Of a stretch of 64,000 nt of DNA, positions 63,948-64,000 are shown piece after piece. Position numbers and translations under genes: made by a program. Source of the stretch: Anoplolepis gracilipes (taxonomy: Eukaryota > Arthropoda > Insecta > Hymenoptera > Formicidae); NCBI RefSeq assembly GCF_047496725.1, contig NC_132976.1, forward strand, positions 11,082,001 to 11,146,000, in the 5' to 3' direction. Position 1 is the first letter of the stretch, and each line of letters starts with the position of its first letter. Under the pieces are notes generated by a model that saw only the letters and a program-made list of their open reading frames with translations, was not told the DNA's origin and made no database searches.

Positions 63948-64000
63948 TTAATTTATTTCTATAGAGAGCCTCGTTATCAGTTATTTGTTAATTACATTTC

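Overview
The window reads as nuclear DNA of an insect, most likely a hymenopteran such as an ant. It is AT-rich with scattered GC-rich islands, simple-sequence tracts, long introns with GT-AG borders, and two intron-containing genes. The order is an inference from composition and the type of gene; nothing here names the species.

The main content is one large plus-strand gene for a MYT1/MYT1L-type (NZF, C2HC) zinc-finger transcription factor. I could assemble it as 14 coding exons from 20,050 to 46,955. All phases join and give a 1,759-residue protein. The order is: a long disordered N-terminal exon with basic nuclear-localisation motifs; a two-finger cluster (exons 2-4); a long low-complexity middle with poly-Ala, poly-Gln and repeated DLS-like motifs (exons 5-8); a four-finger cluster (exons 9-12); and a C-terminal coiled coil (exons 13-14). 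A probable 5' UTR exon lies at about 19,030-19,738 behind a TATA-like box. A long 3' UTR probably runs to 48-49.8 kb. The first 19 kb shows no supportable gene and is best read as upstream or regulatory DNA, or as introns of longer isoforms.

The second gene is on the minus strand (57,077 down to 51,554). It encodes a 165-residue protein with two predicted membrane segments and a proline-rich tail carrying three PPxY motifs, the signature of proteins that bind WW domains of Nedd4-family ubiquitin ligases. I do not recognise the family. Its ATG lies two bases after a splice acceptor, so at least one 5' UTR exon lies further up.

The least ordinary DNA is at 57,651-60,009: a foldback element of about 2.36 kb with TA-flanked termini, arms of more than 1 kb and internal 156-bp tandem units. 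It has no coding potential and sits just upstream of the first coding exon of the minus-strand gene, in its presumed 5' intron. Other inverted repeats are a perfect 28-bp-arm hairpin at 12,264-12,325, a perfect 50-bp-arm element at 63,740-63,947, and a GC-rich hairpin at 55,869-55,925. Within the zinc-finger gene the best leads are a GC-AG intron whose alternative in-frame GT donor would insert 12 residues into finger 3, the alternating split/intact exon layout of the fingers, and a possible intronic polyadenylation isoform lacking the coiled coil.
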